Below are positions 17,110 to 25,200 of a DNA stretch of 33,549 bases, piece after piece (the stretch's first letter is position 1; every line of letters starts with the position of its first letter). The notes beneath the pieces are model-generated. The model was not told the DNA's origin, searched no databases, and was given only the letters and a program-made list of their open reading frames with translations. Both the position numbers and the translations under genes were made by a program. Source of the stretch: RGIG2041 sp045546315 (GTDB taxonomy: Bacteria > Bacillota > Clostridia > UBA1381 > UMGS1253); contig JAZQCN010000078.1 of the NCBI GenBank assembly GCA_045546315.1, forward strand, positions 1 through 33,549, given 5' to 3'.

Positions 17110-17873
17110 AACAAACAGGAAGAATTGCAGATATACAAAGGTCCTCCTTTCACGACGGTCCCGGTATAAGAACAACCGTTTTCTTTAAAGGGTGTCCTTT
17201 GCAGTGTAAATGGTGTCATAATCCGGAATGTATATCCAAAGAGATACAGGAATTGTTTTATGCGAAAAACTGCATCGGGTGTCAAAAGTGTGAAGAAGGC
17301 TGTTTTTCCAATGCAAGGGTAATCTGCGGAAAAGACTATACACCGGATGCGCTGCTGGAAGAAATATTGCAGGATAAACTTTTTTACAGGGACGGCGGTG
17401 TAACCTTTTCCGGTGGTGAGCCTATGCTGCAAAAGGAATTTTTGCTTGAAATATTATCGCTTTGCAGGGAACACAAAATACATTGTGCTGTTGAAACATC
17501 ACTTATATATTTTCATGAAGATGTTTTAAAAATGCTGGATCTCGTGATTGCTGATTTAAAAATATGGGATGATGAGATGCATCAATATTATACAGGTGTG
17601 AGCAACAAGCAAATTAAAAATAATTTTATAAAGCTGAACGATTTGAATGTGCCTGTAATTGCAAGAACACCTGTTATCCCGGAAATCAGTCAGGGCATTC
17701 CCGAAATTTCACAATTTCTTTATAAGCTGAACAATGTAAAACAATATGAGCTTTTACCCTATCATCCGTTGGGGAAGGAAAAGGAGAAAGCACTCGGAAT
17801 CACACAATGCGAATTTAGTGTGCCGGATAATAAACTAATGGAGGAGTTGAACAGATATGCTTTCATACGCTGA
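17106..17873 (+). CDS. Glycyl radical enzyme activating enzyme (radical SAM)
   Basis: A 255-residue radical SAM protein that installs the glycyl radical on the next gene's product. The SAM-cluster motif is C30-x3-C34-x2-C37 within GCPLQCKWCHNPEC, preceded by SSFHDGPGIRTTVFFKGC, typical of PFL/GRE activases. An inserted ferredoxin-like motif is seen at C56-x2-C59-x2-C62-x3-C66. Only one such extra cluster is clear, against two in most non-PFL activases, which explains the short length. The SAM-binding region is TFSGGEPM. It overlaps the BNR gene by 4 bases and the glycyl radical enzyme gene by 17 bases, so expression is tightly coupled. Confidence 0.93.
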   Translation: MKQTGRIADIQRSSFHDGPGIRTTVFFKGCPLQCKWCHNPECISKEIQELFYAKNCIGCQKCEEGCFSNARVICGKDYTPDALLEEILQDKLFYRDGGVTFSGGEPMLQKEFLLEILSLCREHKIHCAVETSLIYFHEDVLKMLDLVIADLKIWDDEMHQYYTGVSNKQIKNNFIKLNDLNVPVIARTPVIPEISQGIPEISQFLYKLNNVKQYELLPYHPLGKEKEKALGITQCEFSVPDNKLMEELNRYAFIR

Positions 17874-20070
17874 CAGACTATTGTCTATGAGAAACACAAA
17901 AATTAAGCATACTAAAGAAAAGCGTATCCAGAACGGCTATACGGATCTTGACGATTTCGGCACAGTGCCGATTTCAAAAAATTACGAGGTTGAACCTTGG
18001 TACAACAGCTCTAACGGCAGTTTTTACGGCTTTGACGGTATGGCGGAAAATTTCTGCCGCGTTATAAATGCGCACGAGCCTTATGTTGACCCGATGGAAA
18101 TGCTTTGCGGGCGCTGGAGAGATATGCTTGTAAACTATCGTGGGGATGTGCACTATCTGCCCGACTGGCTTAAAAAAAGACCGAAGATTATGGAGCTTAT
18201 GCGCTCTGCAACAGACCAGTGGAGTAAGCGTTGGGATGAACAGCGTTTCCCTTACGACCATCTTAAGCCGCTGCAGGAAAAGTATAATATTCAAACCGGT
18301 ATAGACGGTGATGCGCATTTTGCCTGCGACTATGCAATCGGCTTTCAGCTCGGCTTTGACGGTTTGCTTGAAAAGATTGAACAGTACAGAAAAATAAATC
18401 CTGACAAAAAGGACTTTTATGATGCGGAAGAAAAAGTGCTTCGTGCAATCATTGATTTTGTAAGACGCCATATTTTAAAAATTGAGGAAATGCTTTTATC
18501 AGAGGATAGACCTGAAATAAAGGAAACGCTGGAAAAGATGCTTGACAGCTGTAAGGCAGTAGAATACGGTGCGCCAAAGACTTTTTGGCAGGCGTGTCAG
18601 TGGACGGCATTTTTTAACTGTGCATCGAGAATATACACGCGTGACGGCGCAGGCTTTCAGCTGGACGGCCTTTTGTATCCTTTTTACGAAAAGGATATGA
18701 AAGACGGTATTTTGGATGATGAAACAGCAAAATTTTTAATTGCAAATCTTTTGCTGATCGACCCGCATTATTACCAGATTTCAGGTGTTGACGAAAATGA
18801 CCGGGATATGACAAATCATTTATCCTATTTAATCTTAGAGGCTGCAGACAGTATAAATATATCCTGTAACCTAACGGTTCGTGTACACGAAAACTGCGAT
18901 AAAGCATTTTTGAAAAAGGCTGTTTATTATCTTTTGAAAAATAAAGACGGCTGGCCGAGATTCTGTAATGACAACGCGCTTGCCGAAGGGTATATGAAAA
19001 ACGGTGTGGACAAAAAGACTGCAAGGGAAAGAATTGCGGTGGGATGCAACTGGATGTGTGTTCCGGGCAAGGAATTTCCTATGAATGATACCGTTAAGAT
19101 AAATATTGCCAAGGTTTTCGAGGTAGCACTTCTGGAAATGAAAGACCAAAAAGAAAAATCCACAGAAAAGCTTTTTGAACTATACAAAAAACACCTCGAA
19201 ACAGCAATTGATGTTACTGCGCAGGGTGTAAATCTCCACCTTGACCATCAATGGCAGGTAACGCCTGAGCTTGTGATGAACCTGTTGATGCACAATTCTA
19301 TAGAAAAAGGCGAGGACATTTCAAAGTGTGCAGAGCTTTATACGGTAGGTGTTGACGGTGCAGGCCTGGCTGTTGTTGCAGATTCATTTGGTGCACTGCA
19401 GCAGCGCGTTGAGGAAGAAAAGCTGCTTACGTGGGATGAAATGTATGCGGCGTTGGAAAATAATTTTGAAAACGAAAGAACAAGAATGATTTTTAGTTCC
19501 GCTCCGAAATACTGTGGCGGTAACACCGTTTCGGACAAATGGGCACACAAGCTTAATGAAAGCTGGGTCCATCTTGTTAAGGCGCAAAAAATGCCTGAAG
19601 GGCGTACGCTTGTTCCGGGATGGTTTTCGTGGGCAAGGTCTATTGAATACGGCTCCAAGGTTGGTGCAACGCCAAACGGAAGGCGAAGAGGTGAGCCAAT
19701 ATCCCATGGCGCAAATCCAAACTCGGGCTTCAGAAAAGACGGTGCACCTACGGCGCAGTCCAACGGAATCGCGGCTGTTCAGTGCGGCTACGGCAATACT
19801 GCACCTTTGCAGATTGAGTTTGACCCGGGTGTAAATATACATAACGGCGGCGTAGACATTATAACGCAGTTTATTCTGGGACATTTTGCAGGTGGCGGCA
19901 CATTGATCAATATCAATATTCTGGACCGTCAGACGCTTCTTGAAGCGCATGAAAATCCGGACCTGCATCCTGATTTAGTGGTGCGTGTAACGGGATTTAC
20001 TGCATACTTTTCAAGCTTATCTCCCCAGTTCAGACAATTGGTTGTAAACCGATTTTTGGAGGGCGTCTGA
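17857..20070 (+). CDS. Glycyl radical enzyme, atypical (GCNWMC active site)
   Basis: A 737-residue enzyme of the pyruvate formate-lyase/glycerol dehydratase superfamily. The glycyl radical motif RVTGFTAYF places the radical on Gly713, 24 residues from the C-terminus. The thiyl cysteine should be Cys397 in AVGCNWMCVPGKEF, with a second Cys401 four residues on. It is not pyruvate formate-lyase (no adjacent Cys-Cys). It also lacks the GCVE motif, whose Glu acts as base in glycerol, propanediol and choline enzymes of the family, so a known diol-dehydratase reaction should not be assumed. It is somewhat shorter than the ~790 residues of most dehydratases. GGAGGAG (17841-17847) sets the start. It lies between its activase and an N-acetylneuraminate-lyase-like gene, suggesting a sugar or sugar-acid substrate. 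Confidence 0.92.
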   Translation: MLSYADRLLSMRNTKIKHTKEKRIQNGYTDLDDFGTVPISKNYEVEPWYNSSNGSFYGFDGMAENFCRVINAHEPYVDPMEMLCGRWRDMLVNYRGDVHYLPDWLKKRPKIMELMRSATDQWSKRWDEQRFPYDHLKPLQEKYNIQTGIDGDAHFACDYAIGFQLGFDGLLEKIEQYRKINPDKKDFYDAEEKVLRAIIDFVRRHILKIEEMLLSEDRPEIKETLEKMLDSCKAVEYGAPKTFWQACQWTAFFNCASRIYTRDGAGFQLDGLLYPFYEKDMKDGILDDETAKFLIANLLLIDPHYYQISGVDENDRDMTNHLSYLILEAADSINISCNLTVRVHENCDKAFLKKAVYYLLKNKDGWPRFCNDNALAEGYMKNGVDKKTARERIAVGCNWMCVPGKEFPMNDTVKINIAKVFEVALLEMKDQKEKSTEKLFELYKKHLETAIDVTAQGVNLHLDHQWQVTPELVMNLLMHNSIEKGEDISKCAELYTVGVDGAGLAVVADSFGALQQRVEEEKLLTWDEMYAALENNFENERTRMIFSSAPKYCGGNTVSDKWAHKLNESWVHLVKAQKMPEGRTLVPGWFSWARSIEYGSKVGATPNGRRRGEPISHGANPNSGFRKDGAPTAQSNGIAAVQCGYGNTAPLQIEFDPGVNIHNGGVDIITQFILGHFAGGGTLININILDRQTLLEAHENPDLHPDLVVRVTGFTAYFSSLSPQFRQLVVNRFLEGV

Positions 20071-20124
20071 GCATACGAACACAATTAAATTTGATTAAAA
20101 ATAGATTAAAAGGAGAGTTTTAAA

Positions 20125-21048
20125 ATGAGTTTAAAGAATTACAAGGGCGTTATTCCCGCATTTATCACACCGTTTGACAAGGAAGGAAAGTATTCCGAAA
20201 GCTGCGCAAAGCAGATGATAGAATGGCAGCTGACGACCGGTATAGGCGGCTATTATTTCCTTGGCAGCAACGGCTACGGACCGGCAATGGATGTACGCGA
20301 CCGTATGGAAGCGCTTGAATCTATGTGTTCTATTGTAAACGGCAGAGTTCCGGTCGTTGCACATATTGCGGCAGTATCCGGCAGAGATTCCGTTGCGCTT
20401 GCAAAGCATGCACAGTCTGTAGGCTGTCTTGGTGTATCGGCTGTTCCTTCGTACTACTATAAGCTCAGCCCGAGCGAAATGACAAGATATTATGAAGAAA
20501 TTGCAGGCGCTGTGGACATTCCGTTTATTGTATATGCAAAATCTGCAGACTATGCGCCAAGCGTTGAAATGTTTAAAAACCTTGCGAAAATACCAAACGT
20601 AAAGGGTGTTAAATTTACCGGCGCCTTACATTACATGATGGGAAGAATTAAGGAGCATCTCGGTAAGGATTTCATGGTTTATTCGGGCTACGATGAAATG
20701 TGCTTGTCCGGTGTTATGTCCGGTGCAGATGCGGTCATCGGCGGTACATATAATTTGTATCCGGATTTGTGCATTCGCGCGATTAACAAGCTGAATAACA
20801 ATGATGTAAAGGGTGCACAGAAAGATTACCTTGCAAGTAACGCTATTATTGAGGTTCTGTTTAAATACGGCAACCTGCAGTCCGTTATGAGAGCAGCGAT
20901 GTCTTTTATGGGCATTGATGCAGGCTATAATCCTTCTCCGTTTACGGAAGTCAGTGCGGATAAAATTAAGGAACTTAAGGCTGAATTGACAGAGCTTAAA
21001 AAGCGTCTGGACATCGAGCCGATTGACTTGTTTAAAGCGCTTGACTGA
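20125..21048 (+). CDS. Dihydrodipicolinate synthase/N-acetylneuraminate lyase family aldolase
   Basis: A 307-residue Schiff-base class I aldolase of the DapA/NanA superfamily. Lys163 in GVKFTG is the expected Schiff-base lysine, and Tyr137 is the partner tyrosine. YSGYDEMCLSGVMSGAD and GGTYNLYP resemble N-acetylneuraminate lyase more than DapA. However, the carboxylate loop reads LGSNGYG instead of GSTGE, and YAKSADYAP replaces the NanA YNIP segment, so the substrate probably differs from sialic acid. Family members cleave or form 2-keto-3-deoxy acids to give pyruvate. It has its own AAAGGAGAG ribosome binding site 54 bases after the glycyl radical enzyme gene with no terminator between, so it is likely the last gene of the operon. 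Confidence 0.88.
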   Translation: MSLKNYKGVIPAFITPFDKEGKYSESCAKQMIEWQLTTGIGGYYFLGSNGYGPAMDVRDRMEALESMCSIVNGRVPVVAHIAAVSGRDSVALAKHAQSVGCLGVSAVPSYYYKLSPSEMTRYYEEIAGAVDIPFIVYAKSADYAPSVEMFKNLAKIPNVKGVKFTGALHYMMGRIKEHLGKDFMVYSGYDEMCLSGVMSGADAVIGGTYNLYPDLCIRAINKLNNNDVKGAQKDYLASNAIIEVLFKYGNLQSVMRAAMSFMGIDAGYNPSPFTEVSADKIKELKAELTELKKRLDIEPIDLFKALD

Positions 21049-21352
21049 TAACGTTAATTCGAGTGTAAAATATCAATATTTTACACCTAAGCATCAATAT
21101 TTTCCATTTTCTTTGTCTTGTGAGTATGCTATTATATAAATAGTTAAAGAGTAAGTATTATAAAAAAGATTGTGCCTGAAAAGTAATATTTCTAAAAAAT
21201 TCGATAATATTTTGCGTAGAAAGCGATTTGCCGTGTATGCTATAATGAAAACACGAAAGGCTGAAGCGCTGCGAAGAAGGCAATCAATTTATTTTTTAAT
21301 ACGGTTTTATATGCTATTATTTTATACTGAGGGATTGAAGGAGGATTTGGCA
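21049..21352 (+). other. Intergenic region with inverted repeat and weak promoter candidates
   Basis: A stretch of 304 bases without a convincing gene. A perfect inverted repeat, GTGTAAAATA (21063-21072) and TATTTTACAC (21077-21086), lies 15 bases after the aldolase stop; with no T run it is a poor terminator and could be an operator. TTGTCT (21113-21118), 16 bases and TATAAA (21135-21140) form a possible promoter overlapping TATGCTATTAT, a string also present at 21310-21320 and in the lyase-array promoter near 27000. A frame open from 21170 is in frame with the SGNH gene, but its leading part is Lys/Arg-rich and unlike a protein start. Confidence 0.4.
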
Positions 21353-22015
21353 GTGCCGGTAAAGGTAGGACTTAAGTTTATCGAAAAGTGGGGCGAATCG
21401 ATGGAGAAGAAAATTTGCGAATATGAGAAGGAGCCGATCATCAAGGGGCAAATCGTATTCTACGGTCCGTCGAATTTTACGCGCTGGGCGGCATATCGCG
21501 GCAACACACCGCTTCGCGAGGCAGTTTTGGGGCACAGCGGTGCACAGTGCTGCATCAACCGCGGCTTTGGCTCGTCTACCACAGAGCATCAGCTCTATTA
21601 TTATCCGCGCATGGTGCGCCCGCTTGAACCGAAGGTTTTAGTGTATTCGGTCGGTCTCGGAAATTCGGCAGCCTTTGGCTACACGACGGAAGAAACATGG
21701 GACCTTGCAAGCCGTGTTGTAGCCTATGCGCACGAAGACTTCCCGGATATGAAAATCTATCTGTGCGGTCCGAATTTATATCGCAGCAGAATGTTCAAAA
21801 GCGAAAGATTAGAGCAGGAAGAATTGATGGATTCTTGGATTCGCGAATTTGCAGAGAAGATGCCGTACTGCAGCTATATTGATGTAAATGCGTATGAACC
21901 GCTGCACAGAGATGATATTTATGATGATGACAAGGTGCACTTTAATCACAAAGGCTATGAAATCTATGCCGGGCTTTTTCAGGAAGCGCTTGCAGAAGAA
22001 TTAAAGGCGTTTTAA
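21353..22015 (+). CDS. SGNH-type hydrolase (esterase/deacylase)
   Basis: A 220-residue cytoplasmic hydrolase of the SGNH/GDSL superfamily. The blocks are visible: Ser40 in FYGPSNFTRW (block I), NRGFGSST (block II glycine), Asn104 in VYSVGLGNSA (block III, where the usual GxND Asp is Ser), and D193-x2-H196 in DKVHFNHKGYE (block V catalytic pair). Such enzymes remove acetyl or other acyl groups, often from sugars. Start: GTG 21353 is chosen because AAGGAGG (21338-21344) is 8 bases upstream and the protein then begins near block I. No signal peptide is seen. It lies between the radical-enzyme operon and the polysaccharide lyase array and is closer in base composition to the latter. Confidence 0.8.
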   Translation: MPVKVGLKFIEKWGESMEKKICEYEKEPIIKGQIVFYGPSNFTRWAAYRGNTPLREAVLGHSGAQCCINRGFGSSTTEHQLYYYPRMVRPLEPKVLVYSVGLGNSAAFGYTTEETWDLASRVVAYAHEDFPDMKIYLCGPNLYRSRMFKSERLEQEELMDSWIREFAEKMPYCSYIDVNAYEPLHRDDIYDDDKVHFNHKGYEIYAGLFQEALAEELKAF

Positions 22016-22034
22016 TTCTGTCAAAAGTGCAAAA

Positions 22035-22070
22035 TGCTCATTTTATTGCTCATTTTATTGCTCATTTGTT
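22035..22070. repeat. Three tandem 12-bp repeats upstream of first giant lyase gene
   Basis: TGCTCATTTTAT at 22035-22046 and 22047-22058, followed by a diverged copy TGCTCATTTGTT at 22059-22070. They lie 138-173 bases before the lyase start codon. The spacing of about one helical turn could suit a regulator, but this is inference. Confidence 0.65.
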
Positions 22071-22093
22071 CATAAATTGCGTTTCGTGTTGTG

Positions 22094-22118
22094 CATTTTA
22101 AATGCTTCGTTTAAAATG
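22094..22118. promoter_or_regulatory. AT-rich inverted repeat upstream of first giant lyase gene
   Basis: CATTTTAAA (22094-22102) and TTTAAAATG (22110-22118) form a perfect 9-bp inverted repeat with a 7-base centre. No T run follows, so an operator or mRNA leader hairpin is more likely than a terminator. I could not identify a good promoter hexamer pair for this copy. Confidence 0.45.
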
Positions 22119-22207
22119 AACTTAACGGATTGTTGATTGAAAATGTGAAAGGACAAAATTTTCAAGGATAAGATTATTTTAAAACTTAAAGAAGAGGAGT
22201 GTTGCAA

Positions 22208-25200
22208 ATGAAAGGAATGTGGAAAAAGAGCATCGGGCTTATGTTGAGCCTCGTGATGCTGCTTTCGCTGTGCAGCCCGCTTGCGTTGGCGGTAGAGAGC
22301 GAAAATGTATTCTTTGAAGCAGACATGGAAAGCTACGACGAGGGCGCAGCACCGCCGAAGGGTGCTCAGGGCTTTGAGCTTAACGCCATCACGGATGTGG
22401 CGCGCCTGTATGTTGAAAAGGATGAGACCGGCAACAAGGTTTTGAAGGGTTACCACGGTGACCCGACTGCGGCAGATGCGAAAGCACGCGCGCCGCGCGC
22501 AGAGAAGATTGTTTACTTAAACGATTTGGAGAAGTTGACGATTTCCTTTGATATCTGCGACACCGGTGCTTCTTTTTTTCAGCTGATGTTTCGCGCACTT
22601 GACCCGAAGGATGCGTCCATCGGTACAATCAGCTTTGAGGGTTTGGAAGCAAAGAAGTGGCGCCATGTCGAAGTGAAAATCGACACCGAAACCGGTGAGG
22701 CGCAGGCATATGTGGATGGTAAAACCTTTGCAAATCAAACGATTAAATTCGCCGACCTTACAAGATTCGGCGTGCGCTTTATGGTGAAGGCAGAGATGGA
22801 CGGCAGCTTTGTTATGCTCGACAACATCAAGCTTTCGTCGAGCAATTCGAAGTTTGTAAACCGCGAGAAGGTTGTAGAGGATACGCTGCCGACAAGCAAG
22901 TACGATGCAGCGGATGAAAAGCCGGAGAGCGGCGATATTCTCACACTTCTTGATGCAGACTTTGAGGCTGCGGCAATCGGCACGGCACCGGAAATGAACC
23001 CGAATGGCGGCTTTACCTCGAGTGCGATTACGGATTTGGCGCGCTTTTATGCAGAACCGGACCCGGCAAATCCGGACAATGTGATGCCCAAGTCGTATCA
23101 TGGCAAGCCGGATGCGGCGGATGCATCTACGCGCGCACCGCGTATCGATCGCTTTATTCCGACGGAAGGGCTTACATACCTGACGATTGACTATGATGTA
23201 AAATCGAGCCTCGGCGCAAGCAGTCTTTATGTGAGGCTTGCGGATCAAAATACAAATACTGTGCTTGTAAGCTTTGATACACCGTGGAAGTTTACGGATT
23301 GGACACATATCAAAATCCGCTGCGACTTCAGAAAAGGGGAAGCAGCGGTGTATGTAGCGGGCAGACTTTTGCATACAAAGGCGCTGCCAAAGATAGATGC
23401 AACGAGCTTTCGCGTGCGCTTCCAGACACAGGCAGCGACGGATGGCAGCTGGACGGCAATGGACAATGTGCGCATTACAACGCCGGATAAGGATCTTGGC
23501 GGTATGTTCGGCGCAAACGGTAAAACCGTAAACTGGGATAGGCTGACGGTTGCGGACGAAAACAAAACCGGTTATTTGGATGTAATGCGTAAGTCGCATC
23601 CGCGTATTTTCACTACCGATTGGCAGGCGGTTAAGGAAAAGGCGGCAACCGATGAGAATATGCAGCTTTGGTACGATGCGATTATCGCCTCTGCAAATGC
23701 TGTACTGCCGAGTCCGCCGGTAAAGTATGAAAGAAACGCAAGAGATAATATTAACGATTGCTCTACCGCGTTTAAAACAAATGTTATCCCGATTGCGGCG
23801 GCGTATTGCTTAACCGGCGATGTGCGCTATAAGGACAGAGTATGGCAGGAGTTGGAAAATGTCGGCAATTGGCCGGATTGGGGCTCGGATGCTTTCCTCT
23901 GCACAGCGCATATCCTTCTTGCATACGGTCTGTGCTATGACTGGCTCTACAATGACTGGACAGAGGCAGAAAGAGAAAAGATTGTCGGCTGGGTGCTTGA
24001 AAAGGGCTTTAATGAGTCGGTATTGTTCTACGAAGGCTTAGGCGAAGGCACAACCTCGTGGATGAAGGGCGCAAGCAACTGGAACAATGTATGTAACGGC
24101 TCGAACCTCGTTGCGGCAATTGCCTTTGCAGACGAGATTCCGGTGGTTGCAGATTATATTTTAGACAAGGCGGCAATCGGTCTTCCGTATTCCTTCCCGG
24201 AGGTTTCGGCAGACGGTGCATACGCGGAGACACTCGGCTATTGGGACTACGGCATCCGCCATCAGGTAAAGGTTATGGCGGCACTCGACTCCGCGCTTGA
24301 GCCGGGCAAGACGCTCCCTGCAAGACTGGACTTTAAGGATGTACGCGGCTTAGACAAGACAAGCGATTTCCCGATTTATTATAACGGTACAACCGGTGCA
24401 TTTAACTATGGTGACGGCTCGTCGAGCCTGCAGTATACGCCGATTATGTTCTGGCTTGCAAATAAATACAACAAGCCGCAGTATGCTTGGTATGTATTGA
24501 ATTTGATTGAAACCAATCCGAAAGCCTCGCCGTTTGGCGGCAGAGATGCAGTATTTTCTTTATTGTGGTATGACCCGGACAATATGGCTGCAGGGGAGAT
24601 GCCGCTCGATAAATTCTATAAATCCAACGAGCCGCTCGGTGCAAACGGTATTTCCATGCGCTCGAGCTTTGCAGACACCGATGCATTTGTTGTTATGGCG
24701 CGCGGCGGCGATGAAACGGCAGGACACTCTAACCTCGATGCCGGCGGCTTCGTTTTAGACTGGATGGGCAAGCGCTGGGTGCATATGTACGGCAGAGAGC
24801 CGGCAGGCTTGTCCGCAGGTATACTTTACGGCTGGCCGAACTACCATACAAAGAAAGAAAAAGACGGTCACTATCAGTACTACCATGCGCGCGGTGAGGC
24901 AAACAACACCATTATTGCAAACCCGCAGCAGGATATGGCGGATATGTACTACCAGTATTTCTCGGAGCTGGACCGTTTCGAGAGCGGTGACAATACGGCA
25001 TATGGCATAATTGATATGACACCGACCAATAAAGACTATGAAAAGGCAAAGCGCGGCTTTATGATGACGGGGAACCGCGATGTGCTTGTGATTCAGGATG
25101 AAATCACGGCAAAAAAGCCGAGTGAATATTACTGGTTTGCCAATACAAATGCGGAAATTACACTTGCAGAAGACGGCAAGAGTGCACTTCTGGAAATGGA

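Noticed and set aside
17857..20070. Annotating the glycyl radical enzyme as pyruvate formate-lyase
   Set aside because: There is no adjacent Cys-Cys pair. The loop is GCNWMC, and the neighbours are sugar-acid genes rather than formate or acetyl-CoA genes.
21170..21352. Long N-terminal extension of the SGNH hydrolase
   Set aside because: The extension is Lys/Arg-rich, includes promoter-like DNA, and lacks a ribosome binding site, while GTG 21353 has an ideal one.
22035..22070. CRISPR array
   Set aside because: The 12-bp repeats are directly adjacent without spacers and number only three.
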